A stretch of 32,102 nt of DNA from Nitrososphaera sp. GTDB taxonomy: Archaea > Thermoproteota > Nitrososphaeria > Nitrososphaerales > Nitrososphaeraceae. Position numbers and translations under genes: made by a program. Shown piece by piece: positions 18,564 through 29,396 of the stretch (positions are counted from its first letter, which is position 1; every line of letters begins with the position of its first letter). The notes beneath the pieces are model-generated. The model made no database searches and had not been told where the DNA came from. It was given only the letters and a program-made list of their open reading frames with translations. The stretch spans positions 1 to 32,102 of the forward strand of contig JAHEZV010000009.1 of the NCBI GenBank assembly GCA_023250885.1, written 5' to 3'.

Positions 18564-18631
18564 CTACAACTTTTATGGAGAGAAATTGCGATATGTTTTA
18601 TAGTAAAATCGCGTATTGGTGACCAGCCGTC

Positions 18632-19093
18632 TTGACCAAAGACATCGAAACACCTCCAGGCGACAGCAAAAAGCTGCCAATCGAAGACCAGCTGAAAGGC
18701 AAAACTTTGCAGGTGTACATGTACATGATAAGGAAGAAAGAGCCAGTAGGTGTTAGAGAAGTGCAGCGGGACCTTGGATTTTCGAGCCCAAGCGTGGCAA
18801 ATTACCACATTGACAAGCTGGTCGAGCTGGCGCTTGTCAGCCAAGACGAATACGGCCGCTACTATGTGGTGCAAAAAGTACAGGTGGGCGTGCTCCAGGC
18901 CTTCGTCAACATTGGCGGCCTGACGGTGCCGCGCCTGTCGTTTTTTGCAGCGTTTTTCACTACGATGCTGATCGCGTACATTGTGCTGAGCCTTGACAAC
19001 CTTAACATCTACGCGATCGGGTTTGCGCTTGCAGGAAGCGTCGCGTTTTGGTTCGAAACAATAAGGGTGTGGATAAAAATGCCGGTCACATGA
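18632..19093 (+). CDS. Membrane-anchored winged-HTH protein
   Basis: wHTH (VGVREVQRDLGFSSPSVANYHIDKLVELALV) followed by two hydrophobic segments. Confidence 0.7.
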   Translation: MTKDIETPPGDSKKLPIEDQLKGKTLQVYMYMIRKKEPVGVREVQRDLGFSSPSVANYHIDKLVELALVSQDEYGRYYVVQKVQVGVLQAFVNIGGLTVPRLSFFAAFFTTMLIAYIVLSLDNLNIYAIGFALAGSVAFWFETIRVWIKMPVT

Positions 19094-19119
19094 TATTTCA
19101 GACCTCGGGTTCTAAAATA

Positions 19120-19479
19120 TCAAATTACGATGATGTCAAGCGCAATCGCGTCTGCAAGCAGGTCCAGATGATGGCTAGCAACCACATAGCCATTCTTGAT
19201 GTCGCTTGATGCAATCCACCGGTTCGACGAGCTGAAAAGTCGTTCTTTCTTTATCCGCTTTTCAATTTCTTCCACGTCAAGCTCTTTTTCTTCAACCTCT
19301 TCAGTTTCTGTGTGTTTGATAGTCAGGAGCACCTTCTTGACAAGCACCCTCCGGCCGAAGCGATGTGAAAAATCGCGTGCGTTTTCGTCAATTTCGACTA
19401 ATTTTACCTTGATCTGAAGCCTGTTGAGCGCATCCCTGCTCGTAAGGAGCCTCTCGTCAATGAACCTGTCGTAGCTCAT
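19120..19479 (-). CDS. Conserved hypothetical protein
   Basis: 119-aa ORF with codon bias similar to neighbours; no family recognised. Confidence 0.55.
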   Translation of the reverse strand: MSYDRFIDERLLTSRDALNRLQIKVKLVEIDENARDFSHRFGRRVLVKKVLLTIKHTETEEVEEKELDVEEIEKRIKKERLFSSSNRWIASSDIKNGYVVASHHLDLLADAIALDIIVI

Positions 19480-19512
19480 ATAAGCTTACTCTGAGTCTGA
19501 AGTATATTAATG

Positions 19513-19860
19513 TCAAGCCTTCGTCGGCATAAAATAGTAAAATGCAGTGCCGTCAGACCCGACTCCGCATTCTTTCATTCTTACCTTCATTCCTTCTTTT
19601 AGATGCCCCGTGCCAAACGACCCAACAAGCTTGATGCCTGACATTTCCACCAAACCAAAAATCCCTTCCTTGCCCTTGATGTGCGAGCTTGTAAACTCTA
19701 GCAGAATTCCGGTTGTTCCTATTTTCTTCAATGATGTCTTTGACAAGCAGTAGGGACAGCGATGAGATGGCGGCCACGCCTTGCCTCCGCACGACGTGCA
19801 TGTAGGCATCCTGAATTCACCCTTCTTCAAGTGTTCGATGAATTCCTGCAAATCAAGCAC
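19513..19860 (-). CDS. DUF35 Zn-ribbon/OB-fold protein
   Basis: CTSCGGKAWPPSHRCPYC zinc ribbon followed by OB-like segment; overlaps thiolase gene by 8 bp. Confidence 0.85.
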   Translation of the reverse strand: MLDLQEFIEHLKKGEFRMPTCTSCGGKAWPPSHRCPYCLSKTSLKKIGTTGILLEFTSSHIKGKEGIFGLVEMSGIKLVGSFGTGHLKEGMKVRMKECGVGSDGTAFYYFMPTKA

Positions 19861-20947
19861 CCATAATGATTACCGTGGCTGAAGAGCCTGCCGCTGCAAG
19901 GTTGTGGACCAAGCCTACCTTGCACCCATTTACCTGCCTTCTTCCTGCTTTTCCTGCAAGCTGAGACGCGACTTCAGCTACCTGAGCCACGCCTGTCGTC
20001 CCGATTGGATGGCCGCAGCCGATTATCCCGCCCCTTGGGTTTATCGCTATTTCGTGCTGGTCTACAAACCTGCCGCCTTCTCCTTTCTTTGAAAACCCGA
20101 GATCTTCGTACGCCAATATTTCAAGGATCGTGAATGCGTCGTGCAGCTCTGCAACGTCAATATGTGACGGATTTGTCCGGGACATTTCAAATGCATACCG
20201 CGCTGCGCGCTTGGCCGCCTCAATTGTTGTAAGGTCGCCAGTGGCGTTGGCAAAGCTGGCCGAGTTTGTCTGCTGCCCTATTCCCTTTATCCATACAGGG
20301 TTGTCCAGCTTCTTTGCCTTTCCTTCTGAAACCAGCAGCACGGCCGACGCGCCATCGCACGGGGCGGAGCAGTCAAGCAGTTTGATTGGGTCTGCAATCT
20401 TTTTTGAATTCATCACTTCATTCAGGGTAACTTCCTTCTTGAAAAGTGCTTGTGGATTTCTAGCTGCGTTTTTGTGGTTCTTGACGGAAACTCTGGCCAT
20501 CTGCTCCTCTGTGGTCCCATGCTTTCTCATGTGAGCCTTCGCAAATATCGCGGCCCAGTGCACAGGAAACATGAACGATCCGCGTGTAATGTCCCACAGC
20601 AGCTTGTTGCCTGGGCTGTCTGCCTTTTCTGCGCCAATTATGAGCGCACTGTCGCACAACCCAGATGCAATCATTGCAAATGCAGAAGTAACCGCATTTG
20701 TGCCGGAGTTGCACAGGTTGTCTATCCTGTGAGAAACTTTCGGGCGCATGCCAAGCATTTCAGATATTATTGTCGAGCTGTATTGGTCGGTTGCGCAGCT
20801 TGAAAACAGAACTGCATCGATCTCCTTTCCAGAAACGCCGTTTTTCAGAATCTCCGCACAGGGCTCGCATGCCAGCTCCAGCAGCGACATCCCAGAATCC
20901 TTGGCAAACTTTGAGGTTGCCCATGAAGAGATAGCTACCCTGCGCAC
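19853..20947 (-). CDS. Thiolase (acetyl-CoA C-acetyltransferase-like)
   Basis: NLCNSGTNAVTSAFAMIASG, AELHDAFTILE and GGIIGCGHPIGTTGVAQ motifs. Confidence 0.9.
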   Translation of the reverse strand: MRRVAISSWATSKFAKDSGMSLLELACEPCAEILKNGVSGKEIDAVLFSSCATDQYSSTIISEMLGMRPKVSHRIDNLCNSGTNAVTSAFAMIASGLCDSALIIGAEKADSPGNKLLWDITRGSFMFPVHWAAIFAKAHMRKHGTTEEQMARVSVKNHKNAARNPQALFKKEVTLNEVMNSKKIADPIKLLDCSAPCDGASAVLLVSEGKAKKLDNPVWIKGIGQQTNSASFANATGDLTTIEAAKRAARYAFEMSRTNPSHIDVAELHDAFTILEILAYEDLGFSKKGEGGRFVDQHEIAINPRGGIIGCGHPIGTTGVAQVAEVASQLAGKAGRRQVNGCKVGLVHNLAAAGSSATVIIMGA

Positions 20948-20948
20948 T

Positions 20949-21929
20949 TCAAAAGGTTGACAACATCTCCCTAAATGAACTTTCTGAGTCGCCCACTGGG
21001 TTCAGCTGGATTATTGGAAGAGTAATCCCTGCAGACACGAACCTTTCAAGCGATTTTCTGCATTCCTCTCCGCTGCCGCAAATTGCAAGGCAGTCAAGCA
21101 TCTTGTCCGAAACAAATTTTGCGGCGGCATCCGCGCCGCCCTTGCCGTATTCGGCAGTAATTCCTTCAACTTCATTCCTGAAGCCATTTTCAGACAGGAA
21201 CTTGCTGTAGTATTGCCCCACTGCAACATAGAACGCAAGGGTCTTTGCAGCGCGTTCACGGGCCTTTTGGGGCTCCTTGTTTGACAGCGCACAGATAAAC
21301 GACGAAGCAATCTCAAAACTTTTCCCCTTTTTATTTCGCTCAAGGTCTGTCACAGTCTTTTTCAGTTCGTCGAGCGGTCGCAAATAGAGCAACACGCCGT
21401 CTGCTATCTCGGAGGCAAGTGAGACCATCTTTTTGTTGACGGCTGCCATAAAGATCGGGAGATGCTTTCTCTGGGGCTTGTGCAGAATCCTGAAATTGTT
21501 CACCTTGAAAAATTCGCCGTTGTAATTTACTTTTTCGCCGCTTGCCATCAGCTTCCAGCATTCTACGTATTCTTTCATCCTGCTGGCCGGCCTTTCAAAT
21601 TTCAGTCCATGCCAGTTCTCCACTATGGCGGCCGTGCTTGCACCGAGGCCGATGATTGTCCTGTCGCCTGAGAGCATGTCAAGCGTGGTTGCCGCCATTG
21701 CTACTGTCGCCGGAGTCCTTGCATAGATGCTGATGATTGAAGTGCCAAGCCTGACCATTTTTGTTACTTGGGACAATGCGCCAAGCGTAGCAAAGGATTC
21801 GCGCCCCCAAGATTCCGGAACCCATATGGAATCGACGTTATGGTGTGAGTCGGCCATCTTGGCGCACGCAAGAACCTCGTGCATAGATAGCAGCGGGCCG
21901 AGGCTGTAGCCTATTTTTCTGGCGGTCAT
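20949..21929 (-). CDS. LLM-class (F420-dependent) oxidoreductase
   Basis: SIWVPESWGRESFATLGALSQVTKMVRLGTSIISIYARTPATVAMAATTLDMLSGDRTIIGLGAS. Confidence 0.85.
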   Translation of the reverse strand: MTARKIGYSLGPLLSMHEVLACAKMADSHHNVDSIWVPESWGRESFATLGALSQVTKMVRLGTSIISIYARTPATVAMAATTLDMLSGDRTIIGLGASTAAIVENWHGLKFERPASRMKEYVECWKLMASGEKVNYNGEFFKVNNFRILHKPQRKHLPIFMAAVNKKMVSLASEIADGVLLYLRPLDELKKTVTDLERNKKGKSFEIASSFICALSNKEPQKARERAAKTLAFYVAVGQYYSKFLSENGFRNEVEGITAEYGKGGADAAAKFVSDKMLDCLAICGSGEECRKSLERFVSAGITLPIIQLNPVGDSESSFREMLSTF

Positions 21930-22609
21930 GACATCTCTACAGCCTGCATCTCTTTGGCTGCTTCTTCAATGTCCTTGTGCGAGTCAATTGAGCGCCAGAA
22001 AACGTTCTGGTATTTTACTGCCTCGAGCTTTCCTTGCTTTGCCAGCGCAGGCAGGGCAGTCACTTCTATGTTACCCTTCTCTGGCAGGTACCTGAATATC
22101 TCTTGCGTAAAGTGGTACACGCCAGCATTGATCCACTTATCTTGGATCTCAGGCTTTTCAACAAACCGAAGCACCTTGGAGTTCCTGTCCAGCTCGACCA
22201 CGCCAAAGGGGCTGTGAAGCGGCACAAGCGCGATGGCGTGCGACCCGGCAACATGCAATCTATTTGGGTCAAGCTCGGTAAGAACGTCACCGTTTAGCAT
22301 GAAAAACGATTCCTGACCAGAAAGAAAGTTTTTGGCATTTTTTAGCGCGCCGCCGGTCCCAAGAGGCTCATCTTCAACCGAATATGCTATCTTGGCTCCG
22401 AACTTGCTCCCATCGCCAATATGGTCAAATATCTGCTCCCTCATGTAGCCGACACACATGACAAAATCCTTGACGCCGAATTTCGTGAGCCACCTTACCT
22501 GCCACTCGATAATCGGAACGTTGAGGACCTCTATCATAGGTTTGGGCCTCTGGTCAGTCAGCGGCTTTAATCTCTTGCCAAAGCCGCCTGCAAGAATGAC
22601 TGCTTTCAT
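21926..22609 (-). CDS. Nucleotidyltransferase (sugar-1-phosphate NTP transferase)
   Basis: MKAVILAGGFGKRLKPLTDQRPKPMIEVLNVPIIEWQV; ATGA overlap with LLM gene. Confidence 0.85.
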   Translation of the reverse strand: MKAVILAGGFGKRLKPLTDQRPKPMIEVLNVPIIEWQVRWLTKFGVKDFVMCVGYMREQIFDHIGDGSKFGAKIAYSVEDEPLGTGGALKNAKNFLSGQESFFMLNGDVLTELDPNRLHVAGSHAIALVPLHSPFGVVELDRNSKVLRFVEKPEIQDKWINAGVYHFTQEIFRYLPEKGNIEVTALPALAKQGKLEAVKYQNVFWRSIDSHKDIEEAAKEMQAVEMS

Positions 22610-22645
22610 GATAACCAACAGTCGCCCGGTTCGTATAAAACGTTA

Positions 22646-22783
22646 TCATGACGGTGTTTTCGGTTCATTGTTTGTAAGGAGCCAGTGGACCTCTTGGTAG
22701 CATTCTTTGCACATGTCCTCACCCTCGGTGTGGTCGCACTGGTAGACTTTGTCAGTGTCAACGCCGCACCGGTCGCATTTCAT
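22646..22783 (-). CDS. Small zinc-finger-like protein (45 aa)
   Basis: MKCDRCGVDTDKVYQCDHTEGEDMCKECYQEVHW with paired CxxC; ATGA overlap with the upstream membrane protein. Confidence 0.6.
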   Translation of the reverse strand: MKCDRCGVDTDKVYQCDHTEGEDMCKECYQEVHWLLTNNEPKTPS

Positions 22784-23205
22784 TTTTGAGCCGGCTCTTT
22801 GCCTTTTGCATCGACTGTTTTTCTGTCGATTGCTACTTTCCACGCGCCCAGACCTATCAGGATGGCGCCCGTTGCCATCGTCGAGCTTATCGTGCGAATT
22901 GTGCCTGAGTCTTCAGATGCAAGCGCGCCCTGCGCGATGAGGGCAAGCATTCCTGCGATGATCAGGCCACCGTTCACGAACAAAAGCGCTGAAACTATGA
23001 GTGCATGCTCTTTCCGCGCGATTACAAACCCGATTATTGACATTACTACTGCGCCTCCGCCAAGTGCGCCGCCCCTCACGGCTTCGTCAAGCGGCAAAAA
23101 CCCTTTCCCGTCTGGAGAGGATATCGCAGCCGCGGTGTCTGTGCCATAGACTATCAAAAGTATCAGCGAGGCGATAAGAAGGCCTGTTGCAATTGCCTTG
23201 CTCAT
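22780..23205 (-). CDS. Multi-TM membrane protein, hypothetical
   Basis: 141-aa ORF with four hydrophobic segments. Confidence 0.65.
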   Translation of the reverse strand: MSKAIATGLLIASLILLIVYGTDTAAAISSPDGKGFLPLDEAVRGGALGGGAVVMSIIGFVIARKEHALIVSALLFVNGGLIIAGMLALIAQGALASEDSGTIRTISSTMATGAILIGLGAWKVAIDRKTVDAKGKEPAQK

Positions 23206-23258
23206 ATGAGTAATAATTCATAATCAGATTTAATAAACGTACTCCACTTGCAGTACCT

Positions 23259-25856
<2,598 letters not shown>

Positions 25857-25865
<9 letters not shown>

Positions 25866-26450
25866 CTGCCTCAACTCTTTGTACAGCGTAGCTTTTGAGA
25901 CGCCCAGATTCCTGGCTATTTTTGCCTTTGAGTGGTTCTCTGCAAGCAGAGTGAACAGCTGGTTCTTGTCTATCACTTTTTGAGGCCGGCCTATGTCTTT
26001 ACCTGCGGCTCTGGCTCTCTCCATGCCGTCTTTTGTTCTCTGCACAAGCATTTCGCGTTCTCTTTCTGCAACCCACGTCAGGATGCCAATCATCAGTTTC
26101 CTGACGCTTGGTTCTGTTGTCTGCAGGAACGACTCCCTCGGAGAACAGGAGATTAAAGGGGCGTACTGCTCTATCGCCTTTATCGCGTCAAGTGTGTCCC
26201 AGAAGGTTCTGCCAACTCGCGACAGCTCGTAAACTAGTACCGCGTCGACTCCTGCCGTCTTGACAAGCTCGAGCAATTCTTGAAACCCGCGCCGCTGTGT
26301 TGCAGGGACCTTGCCGCTGACGGCAGAATCTTCAAAAAAGTCAAGGATCTGGTAGCTGTTTTCCGTGGACCACCTCTGAAGAGCTAGCTTTTGGTTTTGC
26401 ACTGTCTGCTCTTCGGTGCTTACCCGGAGGTATGCAAAGGCGTATTTCAT
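25857..26450 (-). CDS. Serine recombinase (resolvase/invertase family)
   Basis: MKYAFAYLRVSTEEQTVQNQ...YELSRVGRTFWDTLDAIKAI...C-terminal HTH (SKAKIARNLGVSKATLYKELRQ); start set at ATG 26450. Confidence 0.92.
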
Positions 26451-26583
26451 AAGTCTGAATGCATAAAATGGCTTAACAAGGACGTTGTCAATGAAGTGCG
26501 ATAAACTGTTCAAAAAGGGTAATTGCAGTAAATGAACACCTGCTCGTGCAAGCAGACAAAATCGAAGGTAAAAAAAGGGCATA

Positions 26584-26683
26584 TTTTTGACCAATCCAGA
26601 AATGGGTCCTTTTTTGCACGGTTGTGCAAGGGTCAACAAAATGGCGGTTTCCGCCGTTTCTGTCCGCGGTTGACGGTCAAAAA
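26584..26683. repeat. Nested inverted-repeat region upstream of the recombinase (possible res-like site or structured RNA)
   Basis: Outer arms TTTTTGACC (26584-26592)/GGTCAAAAA (26675-26683); GTCAAC (26632-26637)/GTTGAC (26669-26674); hairpins TTGCAC-GGTT-GTGCAA (26614-26629) and GGCGG-TTT-CCGCC (26643-26655). Confidence 0.6.
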
Positions 26684-26830
26684 CGATCTAGCAACATTTC
26701 GACTTTTTGCACGCAAAACATGGGCTCCCGACGCTATTTTTTGGCCAGTTATTGATAGACGGCTTTTGAGCGTGATCTTCGATATATATTGCTAAACTCG
26801 AATTATGAAATATCGTGTTTGGGGTGACAG

Positions 26831-26863
26831 TTGTTAACCAAAGTTTTAATTACCAGTTTACAA
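26831..26863. promoter_or_regulatory. BirA-type biotin operator upstream of bioB
   Basis: TTGTTAACC-N15-AGTTTACAA; compare the E. coli-type TTGTAAACC-N15/16-GGTTTACAA. Confidence 0.7.
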
Positions 26864-26876
26864 CTCGACTGACCTG

Positions 26877-27848
26877 ATGGCCGATTCAGCATTTATCCGC
26901 GGTTGCATGAATAAAGTCCTCGCAGGCGGTTCTATCACCTTTGATGAAGCCGAACAGCTGCTTTCAACTGACGATGTCATGGCGCTTGCCGACTGCGCCA
27001 ATACCATAACCCGGTCATTTAACGGCAATGGGGTGGATGTCGAAGCTCTGATAAACGCGAAATCTGGCAGGTGCCCTGAGGACTGTTCGTTTTGCGCGCA
27101 GTCATCATTCTACGACACCGGGATTACAAAATACCCGTTATTGTCAAAGGAAGTACTGGTTGAAAAAGCAAAGAAGGCCAAGGAGTCAGGGGTTGCCAGC
27201 TTCTGTCTTGTTTGCGCTTACAGGGCTCCACCGGAAAAGGACTTCCAGCAGATCTGCGAAACTATCACAGAGATCAGGTCTAGGGTGGACATTGAGGTCA
27301 ATGTTTCGCTTGGCTTCATGACCCCGGCGAGGGCGCGCAGGCTGAGGGAGCTCGGGGTAAAGCGCTACAACCACAACCTGGAAGCTTCAGAGAGCTACTT
27401 TTCCAAGATATGCAAGACTCACGACTTTGCTGACAGGGTTAACACTGCAAGAATCGTAAAGGAGGCAGGCCTTGAGCTGTGCTCAGGCGGCATAATAGGA
27501 ATGGGCGAGAACAAAAAGGAGAGGCTGGAGCTGGCATTCTCGCTTGCATCCCTGGGCCCTGAGGAAGTTCCAATAAACATCCTCATTGGCAGAGAGGGAA
27601 CACCGATGGCTGGCTTTGAACCGATCGACCCGCTTGAGGCGATCAAGACGATTGCAGTATGGCGCTTTATCATGCCTAAGACTATTCTCAAGATTGCCGG
27701 CGGGCGAGAGGTGCACCTCAAGGAGAAGGACAGGCTTGCGCTCAAGGCTGGTGCAAACGGCATAATCACCGGCGGCTACCTCACGAGCGGAGGAAACGCG
27801 CCAAACAAGGACATCGCGATGATAAAAGAGATTGGCCTCAAAGCATAA
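26877..27848 (+). CDS. bioB: Biotin synthase
   Basis: Radical SAM motif CPEDCSFCAQSSFYDTGI; HNLEASESYFSKICKTHDFADRVNT. Confidence 0.97.
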   Translation: MADSAFIRGCMNKVLAGGSITFDEAEQLLSTDDVMALADCANTITRSFNGNGVDVEALINAKSGRCPEDCSFCAQSSFYDTGITKYPLLSKEVLVEKAKKAKESGVASFCLVCAYRAPPEKDFQQICETITEIRSRVDIEVNVSLGFMTPARARRLRELGVKRYNHNLEASESYFSKICKTHDFADRVNTARIVKEAGLELCSGGIIGMGENKKERLELAFSLASLGPEEVPINILIGREGTPMAGFEPIDPLEAIKTIAVWRFIMPKTILKIAGGREVHLKEKDRLALKAGANGIITGGYLTSGGNAPNKDIAMIKEIGLKA

Positions 27849-28992
27849 GACAGCCTTTGTCGGCGAGCGGCTTGATTCTCTCGAAAAGAACGATCTTTAC
27901 CGTCGCATGAGAACAGTTGTGGTGAAGGGACCGACAGCAATGGTCGACGGCAAGGAGACCATCCATCTCTGTTCAAACGACTACCTCGGGTTATCGCGAA
28001 ACAGACAGGTCATCAAGAAAGCCGTTGAAGCGCTACATGAGGTTTCGCAGTGCAGCTCGCGGCTCATCGCCGGGAACCACCCAAAAATCATGAAGCTAGA
28101 AGGCTTGCTTGCAGACCACCGCAGGACAGAATCCGCGCTAGTCTATCCAACCGGCTATAGCGCTAACTTGGGCGCAGTTACGGCTATTGCACACAAAAAT
28201 TCAACTATATTCAGCGACGAACTGAACCACGCAAGCATAATAGACGCATGCAGGCTGAGCGGCGCCACTATCCAGGTCTTCCGGCACAACGATACCAATC
28301 ATTTGCACGAACTGATACACCAGACAAAGGGCTGCAAGATCGTGATAACCGAAGGAATCTTTAGCATGGACGGTGACACGGCAAGGCTGCAAGAGATATC
28401 CACAATAGCAAAAGAAAATGACGCGATAACAGTGGTCGACGACGCGCACGGCGACTTTATCTTTGGGCCCGGATTTTCGGGCGTTCCTGCCGAATTCAAA
28501 GCAGATGTCGACATACACATCAGCAGCATGAGCAAGGGCCTTGGCTGCTTTGGAGGTTATGTAGCCACCGCTGAGCCTGTGAGCGAGCTGTTAATCAATA
28601 CGTCAAGACAGTTCATCTACACCTCTGCGCTGCCGGGTCACCTGTGTTCTGCCGCCATTGCAGCAATCCCTCTCGCCAAAAGGGGCAATTTGCAGAAAAA
28701 ACTCTACAGGAACATCGGCTATTTCACAAACGCGATGAAAAAGCTTGGGTTTGTTCTTGGAGGTTCGTCAAGCCAGATAATTCCTGTCATGATAGGCCCG
28801 GAGAAGCTGGCAGTAGAATTTTCAAAAGAGCTGCTAAGGCAGGGTGTTTTCGTTCAGGCAATACGGTACCCGACAGTCAGGAAAGGTTCTGCGCGTCTTA
28901 GGGTTTCGCTTACTGCAATGCACGTCCAAAAGCACTTGGACGCTGCAGCTGGCGCGTTTGAAAAAGTAGGCAGAAAAACAGGCGTCCTCTAG
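27832..28992 (+). CDS. bioF: 8-amino-7-oxononanoate synthase
   Basis: NDYLGLSRNRQVIKKAVEAL, DDAHGDFIFG, SMSKGLGCFGGYVA (PLP lysine); TTG start overlapping bioB by 17 bp. Confidence 0.95.
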   Translation: MASKHKTAFVGERLDSLEKNDLYRRMRTVVVKGPTAMVDGKETIHLCSNDYLGLSRNRQVIKKAVEALHEVSQCSSRLIAGNHPKIMKLEGLLADHRRTESALVYPTGYSANLGAVTAIAHKNSTIFSDELNHASIIDACRLSGATIQVFRHNDTNHLHELIHQTKGCKIVITEGIFSMDGDTARLQEISTIAKENDAITVVDDAHGDFIFGPGFSGVPAEFKADVDIHISSMSKGLGCFGGYVATAEPVSELLINTSRQFIYTSALPGHLCSAAIAAIPLAKRGNLQKKLYRNIGYFTNAMKKLGFVLGGSSSQIIPVMIGPEKLAVEFSKELLRQGVFVQAIRYPTVRKGSARLRVSLTAMHVQKHLDAAAGAFEKVGRKTGVL

Positions 28993-28995
28993 TGA

Positions 28996-29021
28996 TGTTG
29001 CTAAACTCGAGTTTAGCAACA
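28996..29021. promoter_or_regulatory. Perfect 26-bp palindrome TGTTGCTAAACTCGAGTTTAGCAACA
   Basis: Sequence equals its reverse complement; lies just upstream of a TATA-like AAAGTTAATTAA and a GTG start at 29054. Confidence 0.9.
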
Positions 29022-29053
29022 AAGTTAATTAACATACAGTTTGCAATATTTGT

Positions 29054-29383
29054 GTGCATGCAAAAGAATTCGCGTTCAAGCTAAAGCTTTCAGACGAGCA
29101 GAGCAGGGAACTTGTAACCTATCTTAACTCGCTTTCACCTTCAGATCTGCTGTTTGGCCTGCGCTTTGCATACAACCGCCATGCCGCAGCGAGCGGCGGA
29201 TATCTAATGCCTGGGCGCAAGAGCATGGTGAAAAGGGAGACACACCTTCTGAGCCCGGACCAGGCAAAGTGGCGCCTCAACAACTGGAAGGCCATGATAA
29301 GGACATACAGGGAAAAAGGTTACAGCTATCCAACAATATCAAGGATAAAGAAGCGGGTTCAGATAATAGCAAGTCAAAAATAA
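29054..29383 (+). CDS. Hypothetical protein downstream of biotin genes
   Basis: 109-aa ORF, GTG start; own promoter-like region with palindrome. Confidence 0.65.
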   Translation: MHAKEFAFKLKLSDEQSRELVTYLNSLSPSDLLFGLRFAYNRHAAASGGYLMPGRKSMVKRETHLLSPDQAKWRLNNWKAMIRTYREKGYSYPTISRIKKRVQIIASQK

Positions 29384-29396
29384 GGAGAGGGGCAAG

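Noticed and set aside
26532-26795. 87-aa ORF between recombinase and bioB
   Set aside because: Overlaps the dyad-rich region and promoter signals; Cys/Phe/Arg-rich translation without family resemblance.
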